DNA from: Phoma sp. XZ068
Taxonomy: Eukaryota > Ascomycota > Dothideomycetes > Pleosporales > Didymellaceae
Length of the DNA stretch: 64,000 nucleotides
NCBI GenBank assembly: GCA_004835665.1
Contig: RBKR01000012.1
Span: 1,116,001-1,180,000 of the forward strand
Direction of reading: 5' to 3'
Positions 10,850-22,454 of this stretch are shown here, piece after piece; within the stretch, counting starts at the first letter, position 1, and every line of letters starts with the position of its first letter. Position numbers and translations under genes: made by a program. The notes beneath the pieces were generated by a model. The model ran no database searches and was not told the origin of the DNA. It was given only the letters and a program-made list of their open reading frames with translations.

Positions 10850-13800
10850 CTATAAGTCCGAACTCTTCGGATTATGCAGGTAGATATCTGGCACCTTTGG
10901 GACTTGCGGACTCTTCTGTAGCGCCTGTTTGATCGCTTCTCTTGTCTTTGTGCCTTCTTTCCCGTCGCCTCCCCCGCCAGTGAGTCTCCTCATTCCGTTT
11001 CGTATTCTGCTCCTGGTGTCACTTGTGGCGGGCTTCGCCATGTTTTCGAGACTGAATGTGCGGTCTGCACTTGTGAGGCGGATGTCGTCATCTGAAAAAG
11101 ATTCGCCTATCTCGTCGAGTGCGGTTGTAGAGAGCGAGGGAGAGATCCGCTGGGAATGGTTGGGTGCTGACGGAGAGGTTACGGATCGGGCGTGGAGACC
11201 TGGGCGAGGGGCACTTGTTGGCCCAGGGGCAGTCGGTGTTGATGTAAAGGAACTGAAGGCACCTGGAGTCATGACCCCGGGATCTCGTGCTGGCGATAAC
11301 TTAACTTGATCGGTACTGAAGCCTGATTGGAAAGAAGTGACGCTTGCGTTGCGAGTTAGCGACTTCAACAGGATTGGTGCGGTTTGTTGGTCGTAGAGGT
11401 TCTCCCGTGTGTTCAGCATGTTGTTGGTGTAAGGTCCATTTGGCTGGTAGTGGCTTGATGTGAAGTTAGGGAGGTCGGTGAGTGTCTCGTTATCGTCACT
11501 ATCGTCGTCATCATCGAAGAAGTCGTCCAGACTGTCTAACTTCATGACCAGGTCGCCGATGTGGCCTTCGCCGCGTGTGTCTTCGGAAGTCATGGTTGCT
11601 GTACGGTAGTCCGACAATGGGCTGAAGGGAAACTCGTCTGCGCGAAACTCGATCTTCGGTGTAGCTGTTTCAGAAGCATCGGCGCCTTCTAGGTTGCCAC
11701 AAGTGTAGAAGACGGCATGTACGTTCGCTCTCGTCAGGTGTGAGTGGTGAGCAGGCATGGGTATTGACCACCCACTCTCTTCAGGGATGCCGTATAACGA
11801 CTGAGTCTTCTCGAACTGCTTCTTATAGCCTCTGGTCGAGTGTGACCCAGCCATGCTCATGCGGATGTGTTGCTTCTCGAATGGGGTCGGAGCGTTGGTC
11901 ATGCTCAGGTTGATGACGAAATCAAGGACCCGCAAGGCTTGTGGACAGAACTCAGTCTGTAACAGTCGTAGCAATGGCGAGATCAGGTCAGGGCCCTTTG
12001 AAGCAATTTCTGGTTTGCGCATCTCGATCTCCGGTAGCAGGATACAGAGCACCTCCATAGTATTGATTTTCATCCAATCGATCTTGTTGGTGAGTAGACT
12101 GAGCAGAAAGATCAGACTGCCCAACTCCAGATCTGGGAAGAAGGCCGATCGAAGAGCTGACAGCGTTTGAGATAAGAAGTCTGTCTCTTGACGATATCGT
12201 TTCAGTGCAAACGAAGTAAGTGCATCCGCGAGCGAACTGCACTGATATTGCTCCTCGGCTACACGAGCTAGAATCTCAGCAGTAGCTTTGACTCCAGGAT
12301 CCCTCTTGATCGTCTCGAAAGATCGAATAAACCTTGGCAAGTTGGCGAGTATGGAGTACACAAGTCGTGTGTCATCTCCTACAATCCGGCTCGAGGGCAG
12401 TACAACCAGCCTGTCAAGGATGCGCAACGACCGGTCCAAACAAGTGCTTGATCGTATTCCCTTGAACGTGAGCTGGGCAAGACCCTCAAAGTTGCCTTCC
12501 CACTTCTCAGGGCAACTGTCCTCGAGTATTTGCAAGACTGTAGTGTCACCAAGATCAAGCTTATCAAGGAACTTATCCAGCATCAGCAAACTCTCCATGA
12601 ATTCGCCTTCATGTATGGTGTCGAGACATGCGCAGGTCGTCCAGAACAGTTGAGGGTACTGAATGAGATCTTCTGGCGCCAACGCTTCGATGATGGCACG
12701 TAATGTTGTCAAGATCTCCATGGAGAAGGTTTGGATATCACTCTCTTCATCCGAAATGGTGTTGGACAGCCTGGCGAGCATGTCAGAGAGCATCTGTTGA
12801 TCGAGAGAGCTCAAAATGCATCGGAAAAGTTGGAACGATCGGCAGGCAAGGTGTCGAACCGGACACGAGGTAGCCCAGTTGAGGGCTACCCTTCCCCATG
12901 CCTCCCTAAGTCCAGGATAGGCAAGGGTGAAGAACTTTAGAACTTCGCCGGAGACGTATTCCATGGAATCTGGTACTTTGGTACTGGAGTCCTCCGCCTC
13001 TTTGCTGTTTTTATCATCGTAGTTCCACACAACCTTAGCATCATGTTGGCGGATATTCTCGACGAAGTCTTCGATGGCACGCTTGTCGATGCCTAGGGTG
13101 TCATCTTCAATCTTGGATATGACCAGTTCGTGTATGAGATGCACGAGCATTTCTCGCGCTTGATCCTGGACTACAGGTGTGTAGTGATCCCAGAGGACAA
13201 GCACGACTTGGAGTAGCAGAGGCACGTGCTCACTCGCAAGCTCGATAGGAGATACCATGAGATCAACAAGGAGAATCAGACAGACCTGACCGAGGGCAAA
13301 GCCGGACTAAAACAGTTAGTGCAACCACAAAGGGTAGTAGAATGGTACTTGCCTGCTTGTTGCTGCTCGGAAGCAAAGCACTAAGGTCAGCAAGATACGG
13401 CAAGTTGACGGCATCTGCTGGTGGCGGTATCGGCTCGCGCTTCTCGCTCACTAGTGAACGTGGGTTGATCTGAAGAAGAAGAAACTCCACGACCTTCTGT
13501 CCGGCCGGGGTACTTGACAGGTGAACAACAATCTGTTTGGAGAAGTCGACGTAGTTCTGCTCCCGTTTGTCCAAGCACAGATTGATGATGAAATCGAGAA
13601 TGAGCTGCACGTTGCCTCCGTAAGGTCCAGTAGCCAAAGCTTGCCAGAGTGCCTGAATCTCGTTGTGGAGTGCATTGCCTGAGCGAACAGTGATCTCGAA
13701 GAGGTTGACGAGCAGCATGTACGAGTTGGCCGTAGGGTCACCGCCTGGCTGCACTTGAAGTTCGATAGTCTGGACCCAAGGTAGCATTGCAGCGACCATG

Positions 13801-16800
13801 TTTCGTTGATGGTCTGGCTGTAAGTCCTTGAAGTAATATGAGAACTGCGAGAATACAAGGAAGGCCAGTTCTGAATGTTGCTTTGCAAGTCGGCGAGAAG
13901 TCTCGAACTGGGCCAGCTTGTACACAGCTATGGTCTTATCGGAGATACTGATGTCGAGATCTTGCAGTTTTGAGTTCTTCTGTTCTCGGCCTTCTAAAGT
14001 CCTTAGCAAGCGGGAGGATTTCACTCGTAGCTCGCTGTTTTCGTGACCCAGCGTGTATAGACCTGCACTAAGCACCTTCCAGAAGGGTAGTGTGTAATCT
14101 TCACGTTGGGTCAGCACTTGTGTGACAACCTCGAAGTAGCTGTCCAAGGCCTTAGACGACTTTGAAAGGTAGCACATCTCAATGGCGCGATCCAGAAGAT
14201 ATGGATGTTCGCGGTTGTGAATGATGAGATTCGTTAGCGCTCTTCGACCGATTGCGTGCGTGCGATCACTAGGGGTCTCAAAGATACTGTCGATCCAGGA
14301 AAGCATCCGACGGACGTCGAATTGCATCAAGACCTTGCTGTCAGTTGTAATGCTGACCGGGCCGCCACACAACGCAGCCATGGCACTGAGAGCTGCCGTT
14401 CGAAGATCGCGCTTCTCGATCTCCATAGCTGCTGTTGCGATTCCCTTGTTACCCATGTCGGCTTCTCGGTCTAGCATGGATCTGCGCATGTTTTCTTCTC
14501 GCTGGCGAATTTGCGGTTGGTTCACTGAGTAGCCACACCAATCTTCCATGAGCGTGAATGCTGCCTTGCGAGCCTGGAACGGCATCCACTGGAGAGGGTC
14601 GCTCGTCCGATTGATACCCTCGAACAACACTTCTACAAGCCCACAATAATGTGTGCGAAGCTTCTGAAAGCCCCACTCGTTTTGTACTTCAGCATCGCTT
14701 AAGAAGATTCTCAAGTCTTTCGTGTAATTGACGAGATTGTTGACGATCCACGCATCATTGTATGCCTCTGGGAGCCGCAAGAATTGGGATGTGAGTTTGT
14801 ACACATGTGTGATCTCAGTCCGAAGGTGATCAGTACGTCGGTTCCTTCGTGGGCTGCTTAGTGTCCTCTGATGTGCTCCCAGTCTGGTCTTTGCCTCTTC
14901 AGCACATGCGGCAACGATTCCCTGTAGGGACTCCAGTAGCGTTCGGTAAAGATTGATGTTGATAGAACCCAGACCAATGACGGCTGCTTCTCGTACGGCA
15001 CTATTGTCCACGGACAATGCAGGAAGAACCTTTGCGAAAAGTTCGCTAGCGGTGTGCAGCTTGTTTGTACTCTTCTGTGAAGATTTGGAACTCTTTCGCG
15101 AGTGCTGTGACAGTTGGCTCGGTGTGACGGCACCTTGTCCGGGATTTGTCATGGTGGTGAATGCGAAGATCAGATACAGCTTCCATTGTTCAATAATGAT
15201 CTCCGGTGAAGTTGAAGCAAGGCGATTGGTAACCCTGCCTACATTTCCCGGCTCAAAGGGCGAGTAAGGAGTGGCTCTAGGTCCGTCACCAAGTGTGACT
15301 AAGGTCCGATGCATCTGCGTGAGTCTTGCACAGACAATGTCGCGGGTAAGAGTCACAGCGAACGGACATACTTCGAAGCTGATGCGCACCAGGTTGGGAA
15401 AAATCTTAAACCAAAGTGTGGAGTCGTAAGGTACGTCGCTGCTACACAACTCCACCAAGGTGCTCTGGACGTTGCTTTTGCGCATACCGCGCTGAAGTCG
15501 ACTTCGTTCCGCTAGTGACAATTTCTCGTCGCTGATGTCCATGACCTTCTGTGGACTGCCTTCCATGACGCGTATTATGCGGGTATTGGTGGCGCCCAGC
15601 GCCGTGTCGAATTCGGTGATGAGGCGTAGCACGGTGACTGCATAGGATCGTACACGGCGTGAGGGTGAACATAGGAAGAAAAGGCCGTGAGATTCGACTT
15701 CCTCAACGTGCGTCCATACCGACGAAAGATCGAGGAGCGCAGCACGGCTGCCTGCACCCTCTTCGGGCGTGTCGAGTGATGTTTTGCGGACCTTTTGTTT
15801 GATTTCCTCGATCCAAATTTGGAGTAGCTCTTCGTAGAGCTTCAGTGTGCTCTCAATGTGTCCAGCACCGAGCATGCCACCATCTGACATAGTAGCATAA
15901 CGGTCGTCAAAATTAAAGATAAAGCGAGCAAACCCGATTGTAACTTGTTGTGCATGTGACTGTCGCGCAATGGACTTGAGAGACTGTGCTGAGGAAATGG
16001 CAATATTTCCTTGCACATGAGCCGTCCCTGTACATAGCAGGTTGACCAGCGAGTTGAAAGGGATGTGCGGCGAGAGACATCGTGGTAAGGCTTGGACCGC
16101 AACATGCAGCAAGTCATAGAATCCTTGTCTAGGGTCTCCGGAGCCTAGATGATCTTCGCGACGGCTGAAGCTGAAAGCCTCTGCCATGGGCGTTTTTGGG
16201 GTCTGGATTGAGAACTTCTCGTCAAGTACCGCCTGACCGCCAAAAGTGTTGTCGCAGATGATTGTGATCTCACCCAGTATCTTGCAGAAGCGCACATACG
16301 ACTCTTTCGCTACTTCAGCGAATCCGCTAAAGTTGACTGGCCGTGACAACCGCTCCTCTTTCAGGAGTGATGACTTGATCGGCAGGTGTTGCAAAGGTCG
16401 TGGGCTGGCTGGGAGGGTTGGGAGTTCTGGAAGGATTGCGTTGGGATCGTAGTCGAACGATATCGGAAAGGGTGGCTGTTCTGAGTTCTCCAGGTCTGCC
16501 ATAATGGCGAGGAACGACCGGATGCCCAAAACCATTCTATCAGGCTCCAAGTTTTCGACACGAAGTTCTCGACCAGAAGCAAACATTTCCGCGTTGAGTA
16601 ACGGGAAAATGATAGTCTTGAAGCAAAGATCTTGATATTTGTAACCAATGATCCTTGTCAACTGAATGAGAGGTTCGGCGATTGCGGGTTCAGTAGAGAG
16701 GTATGAGCGCCGTCCAGGTTGGAATATCATCCGGATGATATCTTCGAGCTTGCGCACCGCAGTAGCTGGAGGATCAGGGCTTTGCCTGTACAAGTACGTC

Positions 16801-18572
16801 CATACCAACTGGCATATGCCTCGAAGGGCAATAGGCCGAGTTCCGCGCTCTTTAAGCCGGGGCTGTGTTGATAGCGCAAGTGCAGACCACTGCGCCGTGA
16901 ACGTTTCTGTAGGTGAGACACACAGAAGTGCGGTCATTAGAGGGAAGGCTTCGTGCCAATGTTTAGGTTTGCCGAGCAGCACAGCAGCCCGTTGTCTCAT
17001 CATGTCGACTACTGGCTTCCACTTGGGTGAGCTGATTTCGACTGTAGCTTTGGAAGCAATTCGGAGCAATAGCTCTCTCAGCACCTGGCAAAAGGCGTAT
17101 TTCATTGGGTGGCCGTGTGCACTGACGAACAATTTCGCGAGAGAGAGCATGAAATTGCAAGTGCGGTCCCATGCTTCCTCTGGATAGGTCTTGACCTTCA
17201 AATAGCGTAGGGCACGGATAAGTTGAGCGCCTTTGTTCTCGATATCCCGTGTATATTGGCCCTTGACAGACAGCTGGGTGTCGATGGTTTTCAGGTCCAC
17301 GATAAACTTTTCCTGCACCGGATCGAATATGAGCCCACTGAGAACACCAAGTAGCTGGCTGAAGACGCCATAATTCGCTTTGCTCAAATTCGAGACGTCG
17401 ACTAGATCAGGGTCCACGGTGTTGAGCTGTCCGTAGAAGAGGCCAAGCAGGCGATCGGCCATGTCAAAAGTCAGGTTCTGGATGTCGGTCTGGCTCATGA
17501 TCTCGATAAGGACCCGGCACAAAATATAAGTCGACACTGTTGAACGCTGCTCAGCCAATGTCACAGTGTCTTGGAGGGCGAGGAGCTGCTCGGCGCCCGC
17601 AGCTATTGACGTCGTCGACAGATTGTCGGGCAGGTGCTGACTCGATTCTGTGTTTCGGCGAGGCATGTGAGGATGGGCTGGTGCACTGGCTTGTCGAGCC
17701 TGGCTGCGTTAGTGGGGTGTGAGGCAGGGAACGGCGAGCGGGCCTACCGTCTGCAGCTGTGCACGCAGTTTCGAAGCTTCTTCGCTCTTCGCCTTGCGCC
17801 AGAGCATGATGGTGTCTATCAGAGGCTTGGGCTTGTGGCGGGCAATGTGCCCAAGGGCAGCTATGAGCTGGTCGAAGTTGAGATCGACTCCAGGGCCGCA
17901 GATTCGCTCCACCTCGGCCTCGGGCTGGCTGCGGTCGGTCATGCATTGTATGATCTTCTGGTCGGCCTGGCTGATGAACGAGTTGAAGAGGTGGTGCAGC
18001 GCGTACTCGCCGACCGTCTTGAGCTCGTGGGTGTGCTGGTGGTGGCGCGACTGCGAGCGGTGGTGGACATGGCCCTTGCGAGAGGAGCGGCTGGGAGCTC
18101 GCTCGGGCTTGCGCGGTGCACTGCTGTCGCCCAGGGCCGGCGACAGGCCCGCGCCGGCGAAGGCATTCGCGGGACTCGTGGCGGCTGCTACGCCGTGGGC
18201 CGAGAAGGCGGCGGTGATGGTGTCCTGTGACATGACGGCTCCATCGAGGCCGGCGATGAGCTGCGCCTGCGGACTGAGGGGGCTCGTGGCGGGCGAGTTC
18301 ACGAAGCTCGTGTTGCGCGAGTGCTGGACGCCATGCACGATCGAGGTGTTGCGGTTGTGGGCATACGAGTGCGACGGCCTGCGCTCGAGCGCCCCGTCTG
18401 GGCTCGAGTTACTGCTGCTGCTGGCGAGGGCCACGGCGGGCGCCCTGGTGCGGGATGCTATGCGACCGCGCGTCACACTCGGCTCTCGTGAAGGAGCTTG
18501 TCGAGCCTGCGCATGTGAGTGCGAAGCAGCTGGATCACGCACAACGTCAGCAAAGCCCTCAGGCACAGCACG
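10850..18572 (-). CDS. TAO3: Cell morphogenesis protein TAO3/PAG1/Mor2 (Furry family)
   Basis: Giant HEAT-repeat-like scaffold of the RAM/MOR pathway, which supports the NDR kinase (Cbk1/Orb6) in polarity and septation. Model: complement(join(10850..13306,13353..17699,17748..18572 or further)), about 2,540 codons, matching the 2,200-2,600 usual for fungi. Conserved Mor2/PAG1 N-terminal and C-terminal blocks run through the two large exons. The N-terminal 180 residues and the last 350 are Ser/Pro/Asp-rich and probably disordered. The 46-bp intron 13307-13352 is GC-AG (GCAAGT..TTTTAG). The 48-bp intron 17700-17747 needs the second of two nearby AGs. The 5' end is unresolved: the open frame upstream has no ATG before a stop. 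Either translation begins at the ATG at 18236 (MSQDTIT), or an upstream exon joins at a phase-0 acceptor near 18572 (AATAACGCAG). Confidence 0.87.
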
Positions 18573-20311
18573 CTGCGTTATTGGACGTGCGAATAAGCTC
18601 GGCCATGCCACCGCCGCAGCCTGGTAGTGTCAAACACCGCCCTGTCTGGCTGCCCGCATCCTCCAGCAGACGGCCACCAGCCGCGCATCCCCAGGCCTTG
18701 CGGCGGCGTCGCGACGACAAGAGAAATGGCCAACTCACACATGGGCACTCATGGGCGGACGAGGAGATCGTCATCTGCGTCGACGGAAGAGAGATCAGCC
18801 TGGGCGAGAGGCGAGCGACGTCTGCCATTGGGACATGGACGAAATGCATCGACCCCTGCCGCCGTTCCTGAATGCTAGCCCGATTGGTGCCCATGATCTT
18901 CTCTGGCGCCGCGGCAGCCAAACGGCTATGGAGATCAAGCAGGCGGAGATTAATGGCTCGCATCAGCACGTGGTACACCTGCTTCAGCTCTCCATCTTAT
19001 CAGCACACCCTCCTACGCGAGGGACTGCGTCTTTTTCACCACTTCGTCGACGGCCACCTCCAGCGCGGCCGGGGACGAACTATTCCCCTAGCGTAACGGC
19101 CGCCTGCTGCCACGCTGGCTGGTTGTGTGCACCTGCATTGGATACATTCTAGTCCTTGGACGTGCAGTGTTAGCAGCAATGTTGTATTAGGATTGTTGGA
19201 TTGCGTGCTGAACGTGCAAAGTAACAGGTGGCCAGTCATCGCCAGCATTGGTACTGCTTCGGGCTGATCGTGTCGTGTTCTTCGACGTAGGCGCTGGAGA
19301 GCATACTTCGACCGTTCAGCCTCGGGCCGTACTAACTAACAGGCATCATCTTTGCAGCACGAGAGCACGGGAAAAGGGCCCGACGTAGGCCTCTTGCGGC
19401 CGAGAGCACAGGCAGAACACACTACACACTATAGTACACTGTAGTAGTATGTAGACTGCAGCATCCATCATGTGTTGAGGCGAGGTCAACCCTGAATCCT
19501 CTCCACTATCACGGCCGCGAGCGTACGTGCTACATGCATACTATGTACGCGCGCGCCAAACTCTTGCTAACCAGTTGGAAGGATTCAACTTGACTCAATC
19601 TTTACAGATCATTATCAACTTTCGGAGTAGTTTTGTGTGCGTGGCATTCAATGACCGGTATCTGGTTTAGTCTCTTGTTGCATATATACAACGTGGTATC
19701 ACTTTGCCCGTCCAACCTTCCTGGATTTGCTGGCGGGCAGCTCTCGGTGTCACTCCATCTGTCACTGAGCATGAATCTCCACGTCGGCACGCTATGAATG
19801 CTTCTTCCATATGTTTCTAAACATCGCAAGGGCCGAATTTACCCCACAACACCGCCGAAAGCGTGGTGGGGTTCCATCAGGAACTTGCGGAAAGCGTCAG
19901 CGATGCTCGGTTATCAGAGGCATCGCGGAATTGGCGCGTTTCCGCCCGAGTGCCCCGAGCAGCCGACACCCACGCTCGGGACGGCAGTCGTGACGGCATG
20001 CACTTATTTTGGCCACTGCACTTGCTCAAGCTCGCGGCGTGTCGCGTAAATAATATAGAAGCTTGCCCAGCGCCTGTCAGCGCTGAGCACACTCAGCCTC
20101 ACGTCAGGACGATCCTCTACCGATAATAAACCAGTGCGACCGCTAGAGCAGAGCACGGCCTCTTGGGCTACCCGGTCCACCCAACAGCTGACGCCGGTAC
20201 AAATATTCCCACCGCTTTCCCTGATACAGCGGGAACGACTCGTGTCCAGATCGCAGCGTGTCCTCGGTCTGTTCTTAAGCCTCAACCCCTCCACGACTGC
20301 TTTCGAGCATC
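18573..20311. promoter_or_regulatory. Divergent intergenic region, TAO3 / P450 reductase
   Basis: A 1.74-kb spacer between divergent genes, so it contains both promoters and probably a small 5' exon of TAO3 that I could not place. A minus-strand open frame at 18559-18978 could contribute to that exon, but nothing in it is recognisable. The rest shows no RNA gene or repeat. Confidence 0.4.
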
Positions 20312-22454
20312 ATGGCCCAACTCGACACGCTCGACATTGTCGTGCTGGCAGCACTGCTGCTCGGCACCGTCGCCTACTTCACAAAGGGCACCTACTGGGC
20401 TGTCCAAGCCGACCCGTATGGAAGTTCGCTGGCAGGCGCCAATGGCGCTGCAAAGGCCGGCAAGTCTCGCAACATAGCCGAGAAGATGGACGAGTCCGAC
20501 AAGAACTGCGTCGTCTTCTACGGCAGCCAAACCGGTACCGCCGAGGACTACGCATCTCGTATCTCCAAGGAGGGACACTCACGCTTCGGTCTCAAGACAA
20601 TGGTAGCTGACCTGGAAGACTACGACTTCGACAACCTGGACACCTTCCCCGATGATAAGCTCGCCGTCTTCGTCCTTGCCACCTACGGCGAGGGCGAGCC
20701 CACGGACAACGCTGTCGAGTTCTACGAGTTTATGGGATCTGAGGACATCACCTTCAGCGAAGGCGGCGGTGGTGACGACAAGCCTCTGAGCAAACTGAAA
20801 TACGTCGCCTTTGGCCTTGGAAACAACACATACGAGCACTACAACTCTATGGTCCGCAACGTCGACAAGTACCTCACCAAGCTTGGTGCGACTCGACTCG
20901 GCGATGCTGGCGAGGGTGACGACGGGGCTGGAACCATGGAAGAGGATTTCCTCGCCTGGAAGGAGCCTATGTGGGCTGCTGTCGCCGAGAAGATGAACCT
21001 CGAGGAGCGTGAAGCTTCCTACGAGCCAGTCTTCGAGATTACTGAGAAGGACGAGCTTACAGCTGACGATGACACTGTTTACCTTGGCGAGCCCAACAAG
21101 AACCACCTCGAGGGCAACCAGAAGGGTCCCTTCAACGCCAACAACCCGTTCATCGCCCCGATCGTCGAATCCTCCGAAATCTTCACCGCGAAAGATCGTA
21201 ATTGCCTGCACATGGAGATTAGCGTTGCTGGCTCCAACCTGTCCTACACTACCGGAGACCACATTGCAATCTGGCCCAACAACTCTGGCAAAGAAGTCGA
21301 CCGCGTCTTCAAGGTCCTCGGCAAGGAGCACAAGCGTCATACCGTTATTTCAGTCAAGGGTCTTGATCCTACTGCAAAGGTTCCGTTCCCATCACCCACG
21401 ACCTACGACGCAGCTATCCGCTTCCACATTGAAATCGGCGCAGCTGTCTCTCGTCAATTGGTTTCTGGTCTCGCTCAATTTGCACCCAATGATGATATCA
21501 AGGCTGAAATGACAAAGCTCGGTAGCGACAAGGATTACTTCAAGCAGAAGGTCTCAAATCATCACCTCAACTTGGCGCAGTTGCTCGAGATTGAAGGAAA
21601 GGGCCAGGCATGGACCAAGATCCCCTTCTCGTTCTTCATGGAAGGTCTCGTCAAGATCCAGCCACGCTACTACTCCATCTCATCGTCCTCGTTGGTGCAG
21701 AAGGACAAGATCTCCATCACTGCAGTCGTCGAGTCAGTCCAGAAGCCTGACGCGCCGCACGTTCTCAAGGGTGTCACTACGAACTACCTTCTTGCACTGA
21801 AACAGAAGCAGCATGGCGATCCGTCTCCCGATCCACATGGCTTGAACTACGCAATCACCGGTCCCCGCAACAAGTACGATGGCATCCACGTGCCTGTCCA
21901 TGTACGCCATTCGAACTTCAAGCTCCCCTCGGACCCCTCAAAGCCCATCATTATGGTTGGTCCTGGAACCGGCGTTGCTCCCTTCCGAGCTTTCGTCCAG
22001 GAACGGGCTGCTCAGGCCAAGGCAGGCCAGAATGTTGGCAAGACCGTTTTATTCTTTGGTTGTAGGAAGAGGTCAGAGGACTTCTTGTATGAGAAAGAGT
22101 GGGAGGTAAGTCATACGTTCATCCAAGTCTTGAATGTGCCAATCTAACACATCACAGCAATACAAGGAAGCCCTAGGCGACAACTTCGTCCTCCACACTG
22201 CGTTCTCACGAGACGGTCCTAAGAAGGTTTACGTTCAGCATCAGATGGAGGAGTACGGCGAAGAGGTCAACAAGCTGTTAGAGCAGAAGGCATACTTCTA
22301 TGTCTGCGGTGACGCAGCGCACATGGCGCGCGAGGTTAACACCCTTCTTGGCAAGATCATTGCGAAGTACAGGAACGTTTCTGAGACCAAGGGCGAGGAG
22401 GTCGTCAAGGCTATGAGAGCATCCAATCAGTACCAAGAAGATGTTTGGTCGTGA
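20312..22454 (+). CDS. CPR1: NADPH-cytochrome P450 reductase
   Basis: ER-anchored diflavin enzyme passing electrons from NADPH through FAD and FMN to microsomal P450s and squalene epoxidase. Model: join(20312..22105,22158..22454), 696 aa, the family length. An N-terminal membrane anchor (about residues 8-24, VVLAALLLGTVAYF) is followed by an FMN-binding flavodoxin domain (YGSQTGTAEDYA near 70; ATYGEGEPTDNA). The FAD domain shows RYYSISSSS and the NADPH domain GPGTGVAPFRAF and CGDAAHMA. The protein ends in VWS, the penultimate Trp that stacks on the flavin. The 52-bp intron lies before the last 98 codons. Start context CATCATGG is acceptable. Confidence 0.97.

Noticed and set aside
18559..18978. 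Minus-strand 140-codon frame as the first exon of TAO3
   Set aside because: No junction from it into the TAO3 frame could be shown, and its sequence shows no family feature.
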